This document shows positions 46,933 through 54,541 of a stretch of 64,000 nucleotides of DNA, piece by piece. Under the pieces are notes generated by a model that was not told the DNA's origin, did not search any database, and was given only the letters and a program-made list of their open reading frames with translations. The stretch is from Arcanobacterium_A hippocoleae. GTDB lineage: Bacteria; Actinomycetota; Actinomycetes; Actinomycetales; Actinomycetaceae. The position numbers were made by a program, and so were the translations under genes. The stretch lies in contig NZ_JAVDUJ010000001.1 of NCBI RefSeq assembly GCF_031456295.1, positions 1,054,001 to 1,118,000 on the forward strand, read 5' to 3'. How positions within the stretch are numbered: the first letter of the stretch is position 1; each line of letters opens with the position of its first letter.

Positions 46933-46966
46933 CAGCCCACTCCCGACCAAAGGTCGAGGCGGGCTG
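46933..46966 (-). ncRNA. Structured leader RNA of the Abi_2 gene (candidate AbiF-type RNA)
   Basis: Transcribed toward the Abi_2 gene, this 34-base element folds into two nested stems. The outer is CAGCCC/GGGCTG (6 bp) and the inner is CGACC/GGTCG (5 bp) with a TTT loop. It begins about 14 bases after the -10 box and ends 24 bases before the preferred GTG. Two orphan copies elsewhere in the window (58512-58554 and 59862-59904) have the same position and nested-stem design with different sequence. Confidence 0.55.
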
Positions 46967-46979
46967 AACGGTTAGCACC

Positions 46980-47010
46980 ATCATACCCCGACAGTGCATG
47001 GGGATGTCAA
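46980..47010 (-). promoter_or_regulatory. Promoter of the Abi_2 leader with 19-bp spacer
   Basis: On the reverse strand, TTGACA (47005-47010) and TATGAT (46980-46985) are separated by 19 bases. The spacer contains CCCC-N10-GGGG. A long spacer with an internal dyad is the arrangement used by MerR-type regulators. The two boxes themselves are near consensus. Confidence 0.6.
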
Positions 47011-47160
47011 ACAACTGGCAATCCGCATCCTGCTCATTTCCCGCCGATACTCGCAGCATCCGCTAAACTACGCCGGACAAGGATGGCGATCTGCTCGTCA
47101 ACACTGACCCACGGCTTATCAACCGCTCACCCGCCAATCTTGCCTCATACCGGCGGGAAT

Positions 47161-47676
47161 TTAGAGTAGGGTTCTCGTGCCGTTGACATAGTGTTTGAGG
47201 AACAGTCCTTGACTGCCAGCGAGTAGTTTCAGGTGGTTGAGAAATTGACTGTTCGCGCCGTAGACGGCATTTTGGAAACCACCCGAGATGTCAATAAGCA
47301 CCTTCAAATCCTCGACAATAATGGTGATAGTGCCGCACATGCTTACGATCACATCTACAATGATGCGCTCAATCAACGCAGGATCTAATGCCGTGATGTT
47401 CTGATTCGCCCGTAACTGTGGGTGGGTGTCGAGGAAACATGAGGCATCACCGATATAGATCTGCCCGCCATATTCGAACGCCAGTCCTAGGTAAACGAAT
47501 GCCACCTTACGAGCAAAACGATCGAGGTGCTCGCCAGATTCAAGATGATCGACGTAGGCGATGCTTGCGGGGTTGGTAAACGTGAAAGGCACGATATCGA
47601 GATAATGCCATTCATGCTCAACGATCAGAACTTCAACCGCATCAGCATCAAACAACGTGTTGTCGCTAGGCGTCAT
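47161..47676 (-). CDS. Hypothetical protein, 171 aa
   Basis: A soluble, acidic, Ile/Leu/Val-rich protein with no recognised motif. The middle holds AFVYLGLAFEYGGQIYIGD and ALIERIIVDVIVSMCGTITI. Its ATG directly abuts the stop of the 71-aa membrane protein gene (TAGATG at 47674-47679), so the two are translationally coupled. I cannot assign a function; immunity or accessory-element roles are possible only by context. Confidence 0.6.
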   Translation of the reverse strand: MTPSDNTLFDADAVEVLIVEHEWHYLDIVPFTFTNPASIAYVDHLESGEHLDRFARKVAFVYLGLAFEYGGQIYIGDASCFLDTHPQLRANQNITALDPALIERIIVDVIVSMCGTITIIVEDLKVLIDISGGFQNAVYGANSQFLNHLKLLAGSQGLFLKHYVNGTRTLL

Positions 47677-47892
47677 CTACCGTGTCCTTTCGGGGTGGCG
47701 TCGGTAATAGTAGTCAGAAAGGAAGATGCCAAAGAATCCAATGAACACGCCGTTGAAGAACATCGACCATCCCCATTCGGTGACGGGAAGAACGAACTCT
47801 TTTGCTGCGAACAACATTCCCAACGGCACACTCAGCACAGCGTCAAGGCCGTAGCCACCCACGCCCGTCACCTTCTGAGCAAGGGATCGCAC
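47677..47892 (-). CDS. Small membrane protein, probably 5'-truncated homologue of the 59.2-kb gene
   Basis: A 71-residue protein with two membrane helices, ending FIGFFGIFLSDYYYRRHPERTR. The layout matches the C-terminal half of the protein at 59243-59659 (ending GYFYKRHPSAP), including the VLSV-type first helix. The frame is closed by a TAA three codons before the GTG at 47892, and there is no clear ribosome-binding site, so it may be a remnant. Confidence 0.5.
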   Translation of the reverse strand: MRSLAQKVTGVGGYGLDAVLSVPLGMLFAAKEFVLPVTEWGWSMFFNGVFIGFFGIFLSDYYYRRHPERTR

Positions 47893-48165
47893 ACCCAGTT
47901 AAGCGGCCACATAGATCACGCATGCTAGGGCGAGAAACCACCTCAAAAATCCAATATTTTACTATAATCATTTCCACCACTCCGGAAAAGGAAATCTTCG
48001 TTTACCTATCAAAAGACGAATCAGGTTCTTGGTGGGCGAACGTTCCGTAATCTTAAGTCGATTAAACACGAACTTTTAGGTGCTGCTTTTTGAATCCAGG
48101 AAGCAATTTCTAACCAAAACATACAGAAAGTGCACCTACCGACTAACGAAAGTTGAGTACAATGT

Positions 48166-48618
48166 TTATCGATCTTCCTTCATGTATCCGAGTCCCAATT
48201 GGTTTCCCTTGGGATAATTATTGCAAGTTAGAGAGAGCCTTCTCGGTGAGTCTTCCCTTACGTCAACGAACTGCTTGAATTGTCCCACCAAGAATAGTGC
48301 CTGACCGTTTTTTGAGGGAAGATTGAAATGCGTATCAATCTTGCTCAAGATGGTTGAGCCCACGCGACATTGTTCGAAGTCGTAGGAACTTCGAATTGCA
48401 TCGTTGGTGCTGAAAAGATAAAGGGTGTCCTTGGATAGATAATCGGCCGATAGTTCATCGCCGTTGTTGATATCCTGATAAATCCATTCCTTCTCGGCGT
48501 TTCTCTCTTGGAAGTCATCGGCCATATTTGTGATGATGAAAAACCAAACGCCACATGCTATGGAAGCTATGGCCACAGTGCTGACGCCTAATAGGAGCCA
48601 CTTTTTCCTGGAGATCAT
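48166..48618 (-). CDS. Membrane-anchored hypothetical protein
   Basis: A 150-residue protein starting MISRKKWLLLGVSTVAIASI, one N-terminal membrane helix, then an extracellular domain with two cysteines (FEQCRVGS; SLTCNNYPKG). GAGG lies 5 bases before ATG 48618. Its start overlaps the stop of the 53-aa peptide gene (ATGA), so the two are translated together. The Sec-type helix has no lipobox. Function unknown; an accessory or immunity role for the upstream peptide is possible. Confidence 0.65.
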   Translation of the reverse strand: MISRKKWLLLGVSTVAIASIACGVWFFIITNMADDFQERNAEKEWIYQDINNGDELSADYLSKDTLYLFSTNDAIRSSYDFEQCRVGSTILSKIDTHFNLPSKNGQALFLVGQFKQFVDVREDSPRRLSLTCNNYPKGNQLGLGYMKEDR

Positions 48619-48776
48619 ACTAACCTCGTTTCTATCAGCAAACCGCAATCGACACCGAGCTCATCGGCATGAGCATAGTCCAGACGCATCCGAAGACGGA
48701 GATTGTCGAGAAAATTGATGCGGGCTTTGTTGCCCCCCGCAACCTTCAGTGCCTGTAGCTCTAGAACGTTGCTCAT
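48615..48776 (-). CDS. Small peptide gene with leader-like N-terminus (53 aa)
   Basis: A 53-codon gene too short for ordinary gene calling. AAAGGAGA lies 6 bases before the ATG and a good promoter is upstream. The product begins MSNVLELQALKVAGG. LELQ followed by a short hydrophobic stretch is the leader motif of class III lanthipeptides such as labyrinthopeptin, and the GG could be a processing site. The remaining 38 residues are charged and contain only one Cys (GVDCGLL) and one Thr, which argues against a lanthipeptide core. No modifying enzyme is nearby. The stop overlaps the next gene by ATGA. Confidence 0.65.
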   Translation of the reverse strand: MSNVLELQALKVAGGNKARINFLDNLRLRMRLDYAHADELGVDCGLLIETRLV

Positions 48777-48815
48777 GGTAGTCTCCTTTGGCTGGATAGA
48801 TAACCCTACACATCG

Positions 48816-48844
48816 ATGTTAATATTGTCACTTTTTATGTGCAA
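48816..48844 (-). promoter_or_regulatory. Promoter of the 53-aa peptide operon
   Basis: On the reverse strand, TTGCAC (48839-48844) and TAACAT (48816-48821) are separated by exactly 17 bases, 39 bases before the start codon. Confidence 0.6.
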
Positions 48845-48912
48845 TAGGATTATGGCTCTCACTCGCCTGCGTACTAGGACGACGGACACTTTTCCGGGGG
48901 AGCGATTGCGGG

Positions 48913-49203
48913 TTAATACCGTAAATGTGTGCCAGGTCGGTGACGATCACTCATCTCCACAGAGTCGATGGCGTTCTTGGCTGTCAGAAGGTCGGCACCG
49001 GTTCGTTCACGGTAAGTCTTGATAGCCGCTACTGTGTGTCCCGAGGCAACAAGGCGCCGCTCCTCAGTCGACACACCGTACAGATCAAAACCGTCTGCTT
49101 CTTCACCGAGACGAGCCTGCAACTGCGCTAAGAGCGCCACGAGGCGTTGGTTTTCACGGCGTAATCGCTCGATTTCTTGCGCTTGATGTATCCACTTACC
49201 CAT
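48913..49203 (-). CDS. Ribosomal L7/L12 C-terminal-like small protein
   Basis: A 96-residue protein. The N-terminal half is a coiled coil (AQEIERLRRENQRLVALLAQ). The C-terminal half has the L7/L12-like pattern VAAIKTYRERTGADLLTAKNAIDSVE, comparable to IKxVRExTGLGLKEAKxxVE. Such proteins occur widely in actinobacteria with unknown roles. ATG 49203 is chosen because GAGGAAC precedes it; the open frame from 49461 is otherwise unlike protein. Confidence 0.7.
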   Translation of the reverse strand: MGKWIHQAQEIERLRRENQRLVALLAQLQARLGEEADGFDLYGVSTEERRLVASGHTVAAIKTYRERTGADLLTAKNAIDSVEMSDRHRPGTHLRY

Positions 49204-49399
49204 CGTTAGTTCCTCTCGATGATGACAAAGTGCTTTTTCGATTATCCCGGAGAGAGTAGGAGGATGGCAATCTCTACCGCGCTCGGGTTCCTCAGCGGGC
49301 TGGACCCCTTGCGTGCAAAAACGCCGATTCAAACAAGGTAATTGACCCATCTGATCAGTGAACGCCGTGCACTGTGGGCTTTGTCGTTGCTCTCTGCGA

Positions 49400-50011
49400 T
49401 CAGATTGTGCGGTTGACGACGCGGTAGGCGTCTTGACCAACTCGGAACTTCTTGTCCACACGGTGACTGAGTTCTTCGGCGATGACGGCCTCTGGTGTCA
49501 CGGTTGCAAGGAGTTGACGATTCTTTTCCTCGACGAGGTAATAGCGCTCATTAAGCTTTTCTAGACGGTCTCTAAGATCGAAAATTCCGAAGACGTCGAT
49601 TATGAAATAGTTCAAAGCGGAAATGATCCATTCAATCACTGACTCAGATTTCGTATTCTTGCGCCTGTGTCGCAGTGGCTTGATGATTGCGGTTGGGAAC
49701 ACTTGACGAACTGCTACGTCGTACTTGGCATGTTTTGCTCCGGTGGAAGTGTGCTCGGCAGTCAAATTGTCCAGATCAATGGGTACGCGCATCTTCGCGT
49801 CGGTAATTGGGCCGGGTTCTTCGTCAAGCAGGTAGTCAACGCTGACGGCAAACAACACTGACATGGCTTTGAGGTTATCGATATCTGGATATCCCTTGCC
49901 GGATTCCCATTTCGTGACCGCTTGCCTTGAGACATGAATTCTCTCGGCGAGTTCCGCCTGCGAAAACCCGAGGTTAGTGCGGCATTCTCTAATGCGATCT
50001 GCCAGTGCCAT
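49400..50011 (-). CDS. XRE-family transcriptional regulator
   Basis: A 203-residue protein with an N-terminal helix-turn-helix of the Cro/CI type (RIRECRTNLGFSQAELAERIHVSRQAVTKWESGKGYPDIDNL). The C-terminal part contains a hydrophobic segment (IEWIISALNYFIIDVFGIF) and a charged helix (RDRLEKLNERYYLVEEKNRQ), so it may be membrane-associated or oligomerise. A GGGAGGGC box precedes the ATG. It is the only such regulator in the accessory region and could control neighbouring genes. Confidence 0.85.
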   Translation of the reverse strand: MALADRIRECRTNLGFSQAELAERIHVSRQAVTKWESGKGYPDIDNLKAMSVLFAVSVDYLLDEEPGPITDAKMRVPIDLDNLTAEHTSTGAKHAKYDVAVRQVFPTAIIKPLRHRRKNTKSESVIEWIISALNYFIIDVFGIFDLRDRLEKLNERYYLVEEKNRQLLATVTPEAVIAEELSHRVDKKFRVGQDAYRVVNRTI

Positions 50012-50152
50012 AGTCAGCCCTCCCTTAATCGGTTTGATGTTATTAGCATCTAAAGATCCGGCGGTAGGCGCAACCGACTACACGGCTACGCGGGGTTTCC
50101 TACCTGCTACGGACGGTTGCCACGCGTGTGACTAGCACAAATATACTGCAAC

Positions 50153-50398
50153 ATGGTGAGGTCTCAATGTCCAACGATGGCACTCATCAACTCCGATAGT
50201 GCCATTGCTATTGAGGTGCGTCTTAAGGGTGAGACAGTGTGGTTAACTCAGACGCAGATGACCGAGCTGTTCCAGTCCTCTCGAACAAACATCGTTGACC
50301 ACATTCGCAACATCTACGACGAGGCAGAGCTAGACGAGCAGGCAACCTGTCGGAATTTCCGACAGGTTCGAATCGAAGGTGCCCGTTCAGGGTCGTGA
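50153..50398 (+). pseudogene. RhuM/Fic-like protein, N-terminal fragment
   Basis: The 81 codons match the beginning of the RhuM (virulence protein/DNA-binding) family: AIAIEVRLKGETVWLTQTQMTELFQSSRTNIVDHIRNI, then LDEQATCRNFRQVR. Full-length members exceed 300 residues, so the gene is broken off near 50398, where it runs into the 3' end of the convergent PH-domain gene. This junction may mark where the bacteriocin locus was inserted. Confidence 0.75.
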
Positions 50399-51796
50399 TC
50401 TAGGCCAGTAGACACGCCAAAGAAAGCGCCTATGTACCATTCGCCCTAAAAAACTAATGACCGTAAGCTTTATCAGCTTACGAGTATTAGTTGCTAACAC
50501 AACTTCATATCGAGGGTGAAGCTCTGAAGTCCGCAAATAAACACCTTTTAGCCTTAAATACGCTTTTTCTATATACAACCATTGAGTGTCAGCGCAACGA
50601 TTATCAAAAGTGCGCGAGCGATTAAAAAACGCATAGCTTACTACAATTGACATTAGGGTAATAACTAGCGCAAATCTATTTCCACATAGAAACACTAACA
50701 TTAAAAACGCTCCCGACGTGGCCGCAGCAAAAACCATTAAGCGCATTAAGTATGTCCACTTCCCACGATGAAAACTAAAATCGTTAACGTTAAAAACAGC
50801 TAGAATCTCTTGTAGCTGAGCATACTTTACAAAAGTAGCAATCCGCCCCGAAGAATAATCCTTTGATGCAAAGTTAAAACCCAGTACTGCGACATTAAAT
50901 CGACCTAGTAGAGCCATCAGGGGGTTTTGGGAGATAGTAATCACTTCCACTTCATCGATAGGGATAGACTGAACGCCGCTTGCCACTAGCCCTTTCGAGT
51001 ATCGGATTTGCCGTCCTTCAATCTCAGATCGAGCGTTTGAAAAGCCCAGCCACACGATCACCGATTCCAATACAATCGCAATAGCAACTACCAAACACAC
51101 CACCGCAAATTGCTCTACGATAGAAAAATGTCCGAAGAAGATGCGGACACTAGCCAGCATATCCGGCGAATACTGCTCGCCCAGAAAAAAGAACTGAAAA
51201 CACCCAAATACCAAAGACAGTAATGGTAAGAAATACAGATGGCTAAACGTAATGCCTACACATTCCCATGGCGTTAAACCAGCCGTTAATACTCGACAGG
51301 AATCAGACTTTGGCGCAAGATCGTTAGGATCACTGTCCCACGCTCTCATTAGACAAGAGCGTTGCCATTCATCAATAATCTGCGCAATATTGGAATCCAC
51401 TCCATAGATGCATATTGGCTCTACGCCACTGCCTTTAGCTGAAATCTCGATTCGCACAATGTTGCACAAGCGAAGGATTAAATCATTAGATATTGAAATA
51501 GACGCAACATCTTGCCATCGAATACATGCGCTGCTCTTAGCAACAAAACTACGAATAGACCGAACTCCTACCTCATCAACTTCGTAGCTATACGCACACC
51601 AATCATAAAAAATGACGTACACACGCGTGAATAAATAGTAGATTAGTAACACAGATAGCCACTTATCAACACTCGGTGGGCAAGCTAGCATAAGAGTTAG
51701 AATCGTGACAGAAACAGGCACCCCAGTTTTACAGGCTTGTAGCAAATTTCCGACAATGAGTCGCCGAGAGTTCCTAAACTTTAAACTATTCATCAT
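50387..51796 (-). CDS. Bacterial PH-domain membrane protein (YdbT-like), bacteriocin self-protection candidate
   Basis: A 469-residue protein with several membrane helices and two or more bPH_2-type beta modules (for example YSYEVDEVGVRSIRSFVAKSSACIRWQDVASISI, and a second near IEGRQIRYSKGLVASGVQSIPIDEVEVITIS). Paired YdbS/YdbT proteins are components of leaderless-bacteriocin clusters such as lacticin Q and aureocin A53, where they contribute to immunity or secretion. The ATG at 51796 overlaps the previous gene's stop (ATGA). Last gene of the transport operon. Confidence 0.8.
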   Translation of the reverse strand: MMNSLKFRNSRRLIVGNLLQACKTGVPVSVTILTLMLACPPSVDKWLSVLLIYYLFTRVYVIFYDWCAYSYEVDEVGVRSIRSFVAKSSACIRWQDVASISISNDLILRLCNIVRIEISAKGSGVEPICIYGVDSNIAQIIDEWQRSCLMRAWDSDPNDLAPKSDSCRVLTAGLTPWECVGITFSHLYFLPLLSLVFGCFQFFFLGEQYSPDMLASVRIFFGHFSIVEQFAVVCLVVAIAIVLESVIVWLGFSNARSEIEGRQIRYSKGLVASGVQSIPIDEVEVITISQNPLMALLGRFNVAVLGFNFASKDYSSGRIATFVKYAQLQEILAVFNVNDFSFHRGKWTYLMRLMVFAAATSGAFLMLVFLCGNRFALVITLMSIVVSYAFFNRSRTFDNRCADTQWLYIEKAYLRLKGVYLRTSELHPRYEVVLATNTRKLIKLTVISFLGRMVHRRFLWRVYWPRSRP

Positions 51797-52248
51797 CCAG
51801 AAGCGATCTCGTCAGCAATTTGTTGAGCATCTGCGAGGCTGAGAATAGGTAAATCTATCACGGCAGTCGTGGCTGTCACGACCAGCCTAGCGTGTGAGTA
51901 TTTTCGAGATAACAGCGATTGGGATAGTCGCACGGAGTTAATCCGTTTTCTTGGAATCCGAGTAACTCTCAACCAAGTCTTACCTCGATTAATCGAGAGC
52001 TCAGCATCACTAATGTAAACCGTGGTATGTCTCATGGCCATCGGAGTTAGCACAAATACGTCACAGCACGAAAGTAGCACAATTAAGGAATAAACAAGCG
52101 TGCACAAAAGTGAATACCGAGATGTAGTCGGCCACAAAGATACGCACCCAAGCACAATTGAAAAAACAAGGATACCAACGAGGTTTCGCGCAAGAGAGCG
52201 GCGGTGCCAATTATCGGGGATGCGATACAGCCGTATCGCGGCGTTCAT
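51793..52248 (-). CDS. Bacterial PH-domain membrane protein (YdbS-like)
   Basis: A 151-residue protein with two N-terminal membrane helices (LARNLVGILVFSIVLGCVSLW; YSLIVLLSCCDVFVL) and one bPH_2 domain (TVYISDAELSINRGKTWLRVTRIPRKRINSVRLSQSLLSRKYSHA). It is coupled by 4-base overlaps to the ABC ATPase gene upstream and the larger PH-domain gene downstream. The YdbS/YdbT pair beside an ABC transporter matches leaderless-bacteriocin immunity/export modules. Confidence 0.82.
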   Translation of the reverse strand: MNAAIRLYRIPDNWHRRSLARNLVGILVFSIVLGCVSLWPTTSRYSLLCTLVYSLIVLLSCCDVFVLTPMAMRHTTVYISDAELSINRGKTWLRVTRIPRKRINSVRLSQSLLSRKYSHARLVVTATTAVIDLPILSLADAQQIADEIASG

Positions 52249-53159
52249 AACGATTCCTTTCCTTCTTCTACCAAGCTGAAGTAACTCTCCTCAAGGGAAC
52301 GAAATACGGGGGTAAGACTAGTGAGCACTATGCCTCGCTTTGCTGCAATAGTGAATACCTCTTGCGAAGAAAACCCCTGCACAGTCACGCTTTTATCGTC
52401 AATAGAAAAATGAAGATCACGCCTCAACGATTGTAAGGCACCCAATAATTGCTCATTGGCACTCTGGCTTGTAGCACTAAACTGAGCAGCCGCTCTATCT
52501 TGCTCAAGAGCTTCTACCGGTCCGCAATAACGCAAACTACCCGCGCTAATCACTGCTATATGAGTAGCGATTAGCTGAACTTCAGAGATCAGATGTGAAG
52601 AGATGAGCACAGTGCCACCACTCTCACGAAAATTCATCAACAAAGAACGAATCCACTTCACACCCTGCGGGTCGAGTCCATTCACAGGTTCGTCTAGGAT
52701 CAAAAGCTGCGGATCGCCTAGTAGTGCAGCAGCAAGTGCGAGCCTTTGCTTCATCCCCAAAGATAGATCTCCTACCTGCTTACGAGCCACACCAGGCAAA
52801 CCCACCTTGTCGAGCATCCTCGCCACGCTCGCTTGGCTGTCGGCAATCCCCAATAGCGATGATTGGATTCTCAAAAACTGCGCACAGCTTAGTCGTGGAT
52901 CGAGCCAAGTGGGATCCAGCATTGCCCCTATCTGCTGCACCGGGCGTTTCAACTTATTTAAGGCTTCGCCCGCTATCGAAACCGTGCCCGAATCGGGATT
53001 TTCCAGCCCGCAAATTATGCGCATGAGGGTACTTTTGCCAGCACCATTCGGGCCAAGTAGCGCAGTAATAGAGCCATGCGGTACAGCAAAGTTCACATCA
53101 CTTAGTGCTTGGGTACTTCCATACGCTTTACTCACACTTTTCACAGCAATCATGTGCAA
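52245..53159 (-). CDS. ABC transporter ATP-binding protein
   Basis: A 304-residue ATPase. The Walker A is LLGPNGAGKSTLMR, the signature LSLGMKQRLALAAAL, the Walker B LLILDEPVNGLDPQG, and the switch His is in LISSHLISE. The C-terminal 90 residues are of the drug/antibiotic exporter type. The frame begins with TTG 53159, which has AGGAG 6 bases upstream; an ATG two codons later is also possible. It pairs with the ABC-2 permease immediately upstream, probably exporting the bacteriocin or expelling it from the membrane. Confidence 0.92.
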   Translation of the reverse strand: MHMIAVKSVSKAYGSTQALSDVNFAVPHGSITALLGPNGAGKSTLMRIICGLENPDSGTVSIAGEALNKLKRPVQQIGAMLDPTWLDPRLSCAQFLRIQSSLLGIADSQASVARMLDKVGLPGVARKQVGDLSLGMKQRLALAAALLGDPQLLILDEPVNGLDPQGVKWIRSLLMNFRESGGTVLISSHLISEVQLIATHIAVISAGSLRYCGPVEALEQDRAAAQFSATSQSANEQLLGALQSLRRDLHFSIDDKSVTVQGFSSQEVFTIAAKRGIVLTSLTPVFRSLEESYFSLVEEGKESL

Positions 53160-53858
53160 TTACCGCTCCTTTTGGAATCTAATAGCCCCCAGGGCAAGAG
53201 CTGCCAACGCCCACAGTGCGAAAATTGCCGTAGCGGAAAGCAAAGATACTGATGCTGCTGCCTGTATTTTGATAGTGAGAAAAGCGAGCGAATATTGGGA
53301 GAGGAGATCTCCCAAGCCGTCTTTAAGTAGCGAAAAACTCACCAAAAGCACCGGCATGAGCCACACAAGCAGCACATAAAGCATCGTGGAAGCTGCCACA
53401 GATTTGCCGCAAAATCCTATGCCTGCTGCAAAAAACGCAAACAGCCCCACCAAGAGCAGTAACCGCAGCAACGCCTGAATTAGCGTCATCGCCGAAAAAG
53501 ATTCGCCTAGCACCAAGGAAATGAGAAATGCTTCAGTTGCTGAGAGTGCAAAGACGGCAATGGCAGCGGCCTCGGCATAAATGACCGCAGCCAGCACCAC
53601 CTTCGCGAATACCTGATTTCCGCTTGGATACCGCAACAGATAATAATTCAGCGAGCCAGCGCTCCACACCCCTGACACCACGACGACCACCATCAACCCC
53701 AGCAGCATGGGCGTAGTGTCAACTACGGCAAGTAGCGATCGTGCTTCCCATCGATCACTAGCTCGGAAAGCAGTGACGCCCAGTGAGATGAGAGCAATGA
53801 GCAGCAAGAAGGCTCTCTGGCTGCGAAGCGACGCGTAGTAATCAATTAACGATCTCAT
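53160..53858 (-). CDS. ABC-2-type permease
   Basis: A 232-residue membrane protein with six hydrophobic helices and a short cytosolic start (MRSLIDYYASLRSQ). CAGGAAAT upstream supports ATG 53858 rather than 53915. The stop is directly adjacent to the ATPase gene's start. No sequence motif defines the substrate; the operon context indicates bacteriocin export or immunity. Confidence 0.83.
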   Translation of the reverse strand: MRSLIDYYASLRSQRAFLLLIALISLGVTAFRASDRWEARSLLAVVDTTPMLLGLMVVVVVSGVWSAGSLNYYLLRYPSGNQVFAKVVLAAVIYAEAAAIAVFALSATEAFLISLVLGESFSAMTLIQALLRLLLLVGLFAFFAAGIGFCGKSVAASTMLYVLLVWLMPVLLVSFSLLKDGLGDLLSQYSLAFLTIKIQAAASVSLLSATAIFALWALAALALGAIRFQKER

Positions 53859-53880
53859 AACCGTGATTTCCTGCGTTTGC

Positions 53881-54141
53881 TCAGAGTCCTGAATCAGTGC
53901 CTTCGAGATGTGCACTCCTGCGCCCAGCCAGATACGCTACGAGGAGCAGCACGATTGCACCGGCCACCAAAGCTGTTCCAATCGTGAAGATCCACAAAGC
54001 GATGAGTCCCTCGCTGGCCGTAGCATTGACCTCAGCTATTACTGATGCTGATACCTGATTAGCCACATAATAGGTAAATAAGCCAGTTGCAATAGCCACG
54101 AATCCCGCAAGCGCCCACGCGAGCTTTGATCTAAAGTTCAT
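53881..54141 (-). CDS. Small two-helix membrane protein in the bacteriocin operon
   Basis: An 86-residue protein with helices at about 7-28 (LAWALAGFVAIATGLFTYYV) and 50-72 (ALWIFTIGTALVAGAIVLLLV). AAAGGAAC fixes ATG 54141. It is the first gene after the bacteriocin and lies 22 bases before the permease gene. Leaderless-bacteriocin clusters usually contain a small hydrophobic immunity or accessory protein at this place, and that role is inferred here. Confidence 0.72.
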   Translation of the reverse strand: MNFRSKLAWALAGFVAIATGLFTYYVANQVSASVIAEVNATASEGLIALWIFTIGTALVAGAIVLLLVAYLAGRRSAHLEGTDSGL

Positions 54142-54249
54142 CTTGTTCCTTTCATGATTCCAAGCACGCAACTGCATAAGTTTGCTATCAGCAACCACGG
54201 CGCGCAATGAATATATTCGAATGTTTTGCAAAGAAAAGCGCTACTCGAA

Positions 54250-54297
54250 ATGGCAGGTGGAATGCGCACAGCATCTTGTTCGCACACCACCTGCCAT
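54250..54297 (-). terminator. Long hairpin between the bacteriocin and transport genes
   Basis: ATGGCAGGTGG and CCACCTGCCAT (54250-54260 and 54287-54297) form an 11-bp stem, extended inward by GTGCG/CGCAT pairing. There is no good T-tract on the reverse strand. It probably acts as a partial terminator or 3' stabiliser, so that more bacteriocin mRNA than transporter mRNA is made. Confidence 0.6.
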
Positions 54298-54307
54298 ACT
54301 GCGGAAG

Positions 54308-54469
54308 CTATTTTGCACCCACGATTCCTTTAATCTTCTCAACTATCCATTCGATAGCTTCGCCTCTTGCCAGCCAATCGAGAATCGTTGCAAGATGATC
54401 CCAAGCCCACTTAACGGCGGTCTTACCGTATTTGGCAAGTAGCTGTATTACTTTGAACGCAGCACCCAT
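54308..54469 (-). CDS. Leaderless class II bacteriocin, lacticin Q/aureocin A53-like
   Basis: A 53-residue cationic peptide starting MGAAFKVIQLLAKYGKTAVK and ending WIVEKIKGIVGAK, with four Trp, seven Lys and one Arg. Lacticin Q is also 53 residues, with the same FxKVxQLLAKYG-AV-WAW-ILDWL-G-AI-W-K-I layout. These peptides are made without a leader, keep formyl-Met, fold into four helices and permeabilise Gram-positive membranes. The frame could also begin at ATG 54496, adding nine residues; neither start has a strong ribosome-binding site (AGAAAG lies 11 bases before 54469). The operon downstream carries transporter and PH-domain genes expected for export and immunity. Confidence 0.92.
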   Translation of the reverse strand: MGAAFKVIQLLAKYGKTAVKWAWDHLATILDWLARGEAIEWIVEKIKGIVGAK

Positions 54470-54541
54470 GTGCGCTACCGCTTTCTGCTCATGCAATAGC
54501 TCATCAACGGGAAATCAGACATCCCTTATTGATAGAGCCGT

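Noticed and set aside
47802..48050. 82-codon + ORF whose end (IFVYLSKDESGSWWANVP) recalls HicB antitoxins
   Set aside because: The similarity covers only about 25 residues and the frame overlaps a reverse gene; at best a remnant, too weak to annotate.
48615..48776. Assigning the 53-aa peptide as a lanthipeptide precursor
   Set aside because: The core lacks the Ser/Thr/Cys pattern and no synthetase is nearby, so only a leader-like motif is claimed.
48913..49461. Long reverse frame starting at 49461
   Set aside because: Only the part from ATG 49203, which has its own ribosome-binding site, looks like protein.
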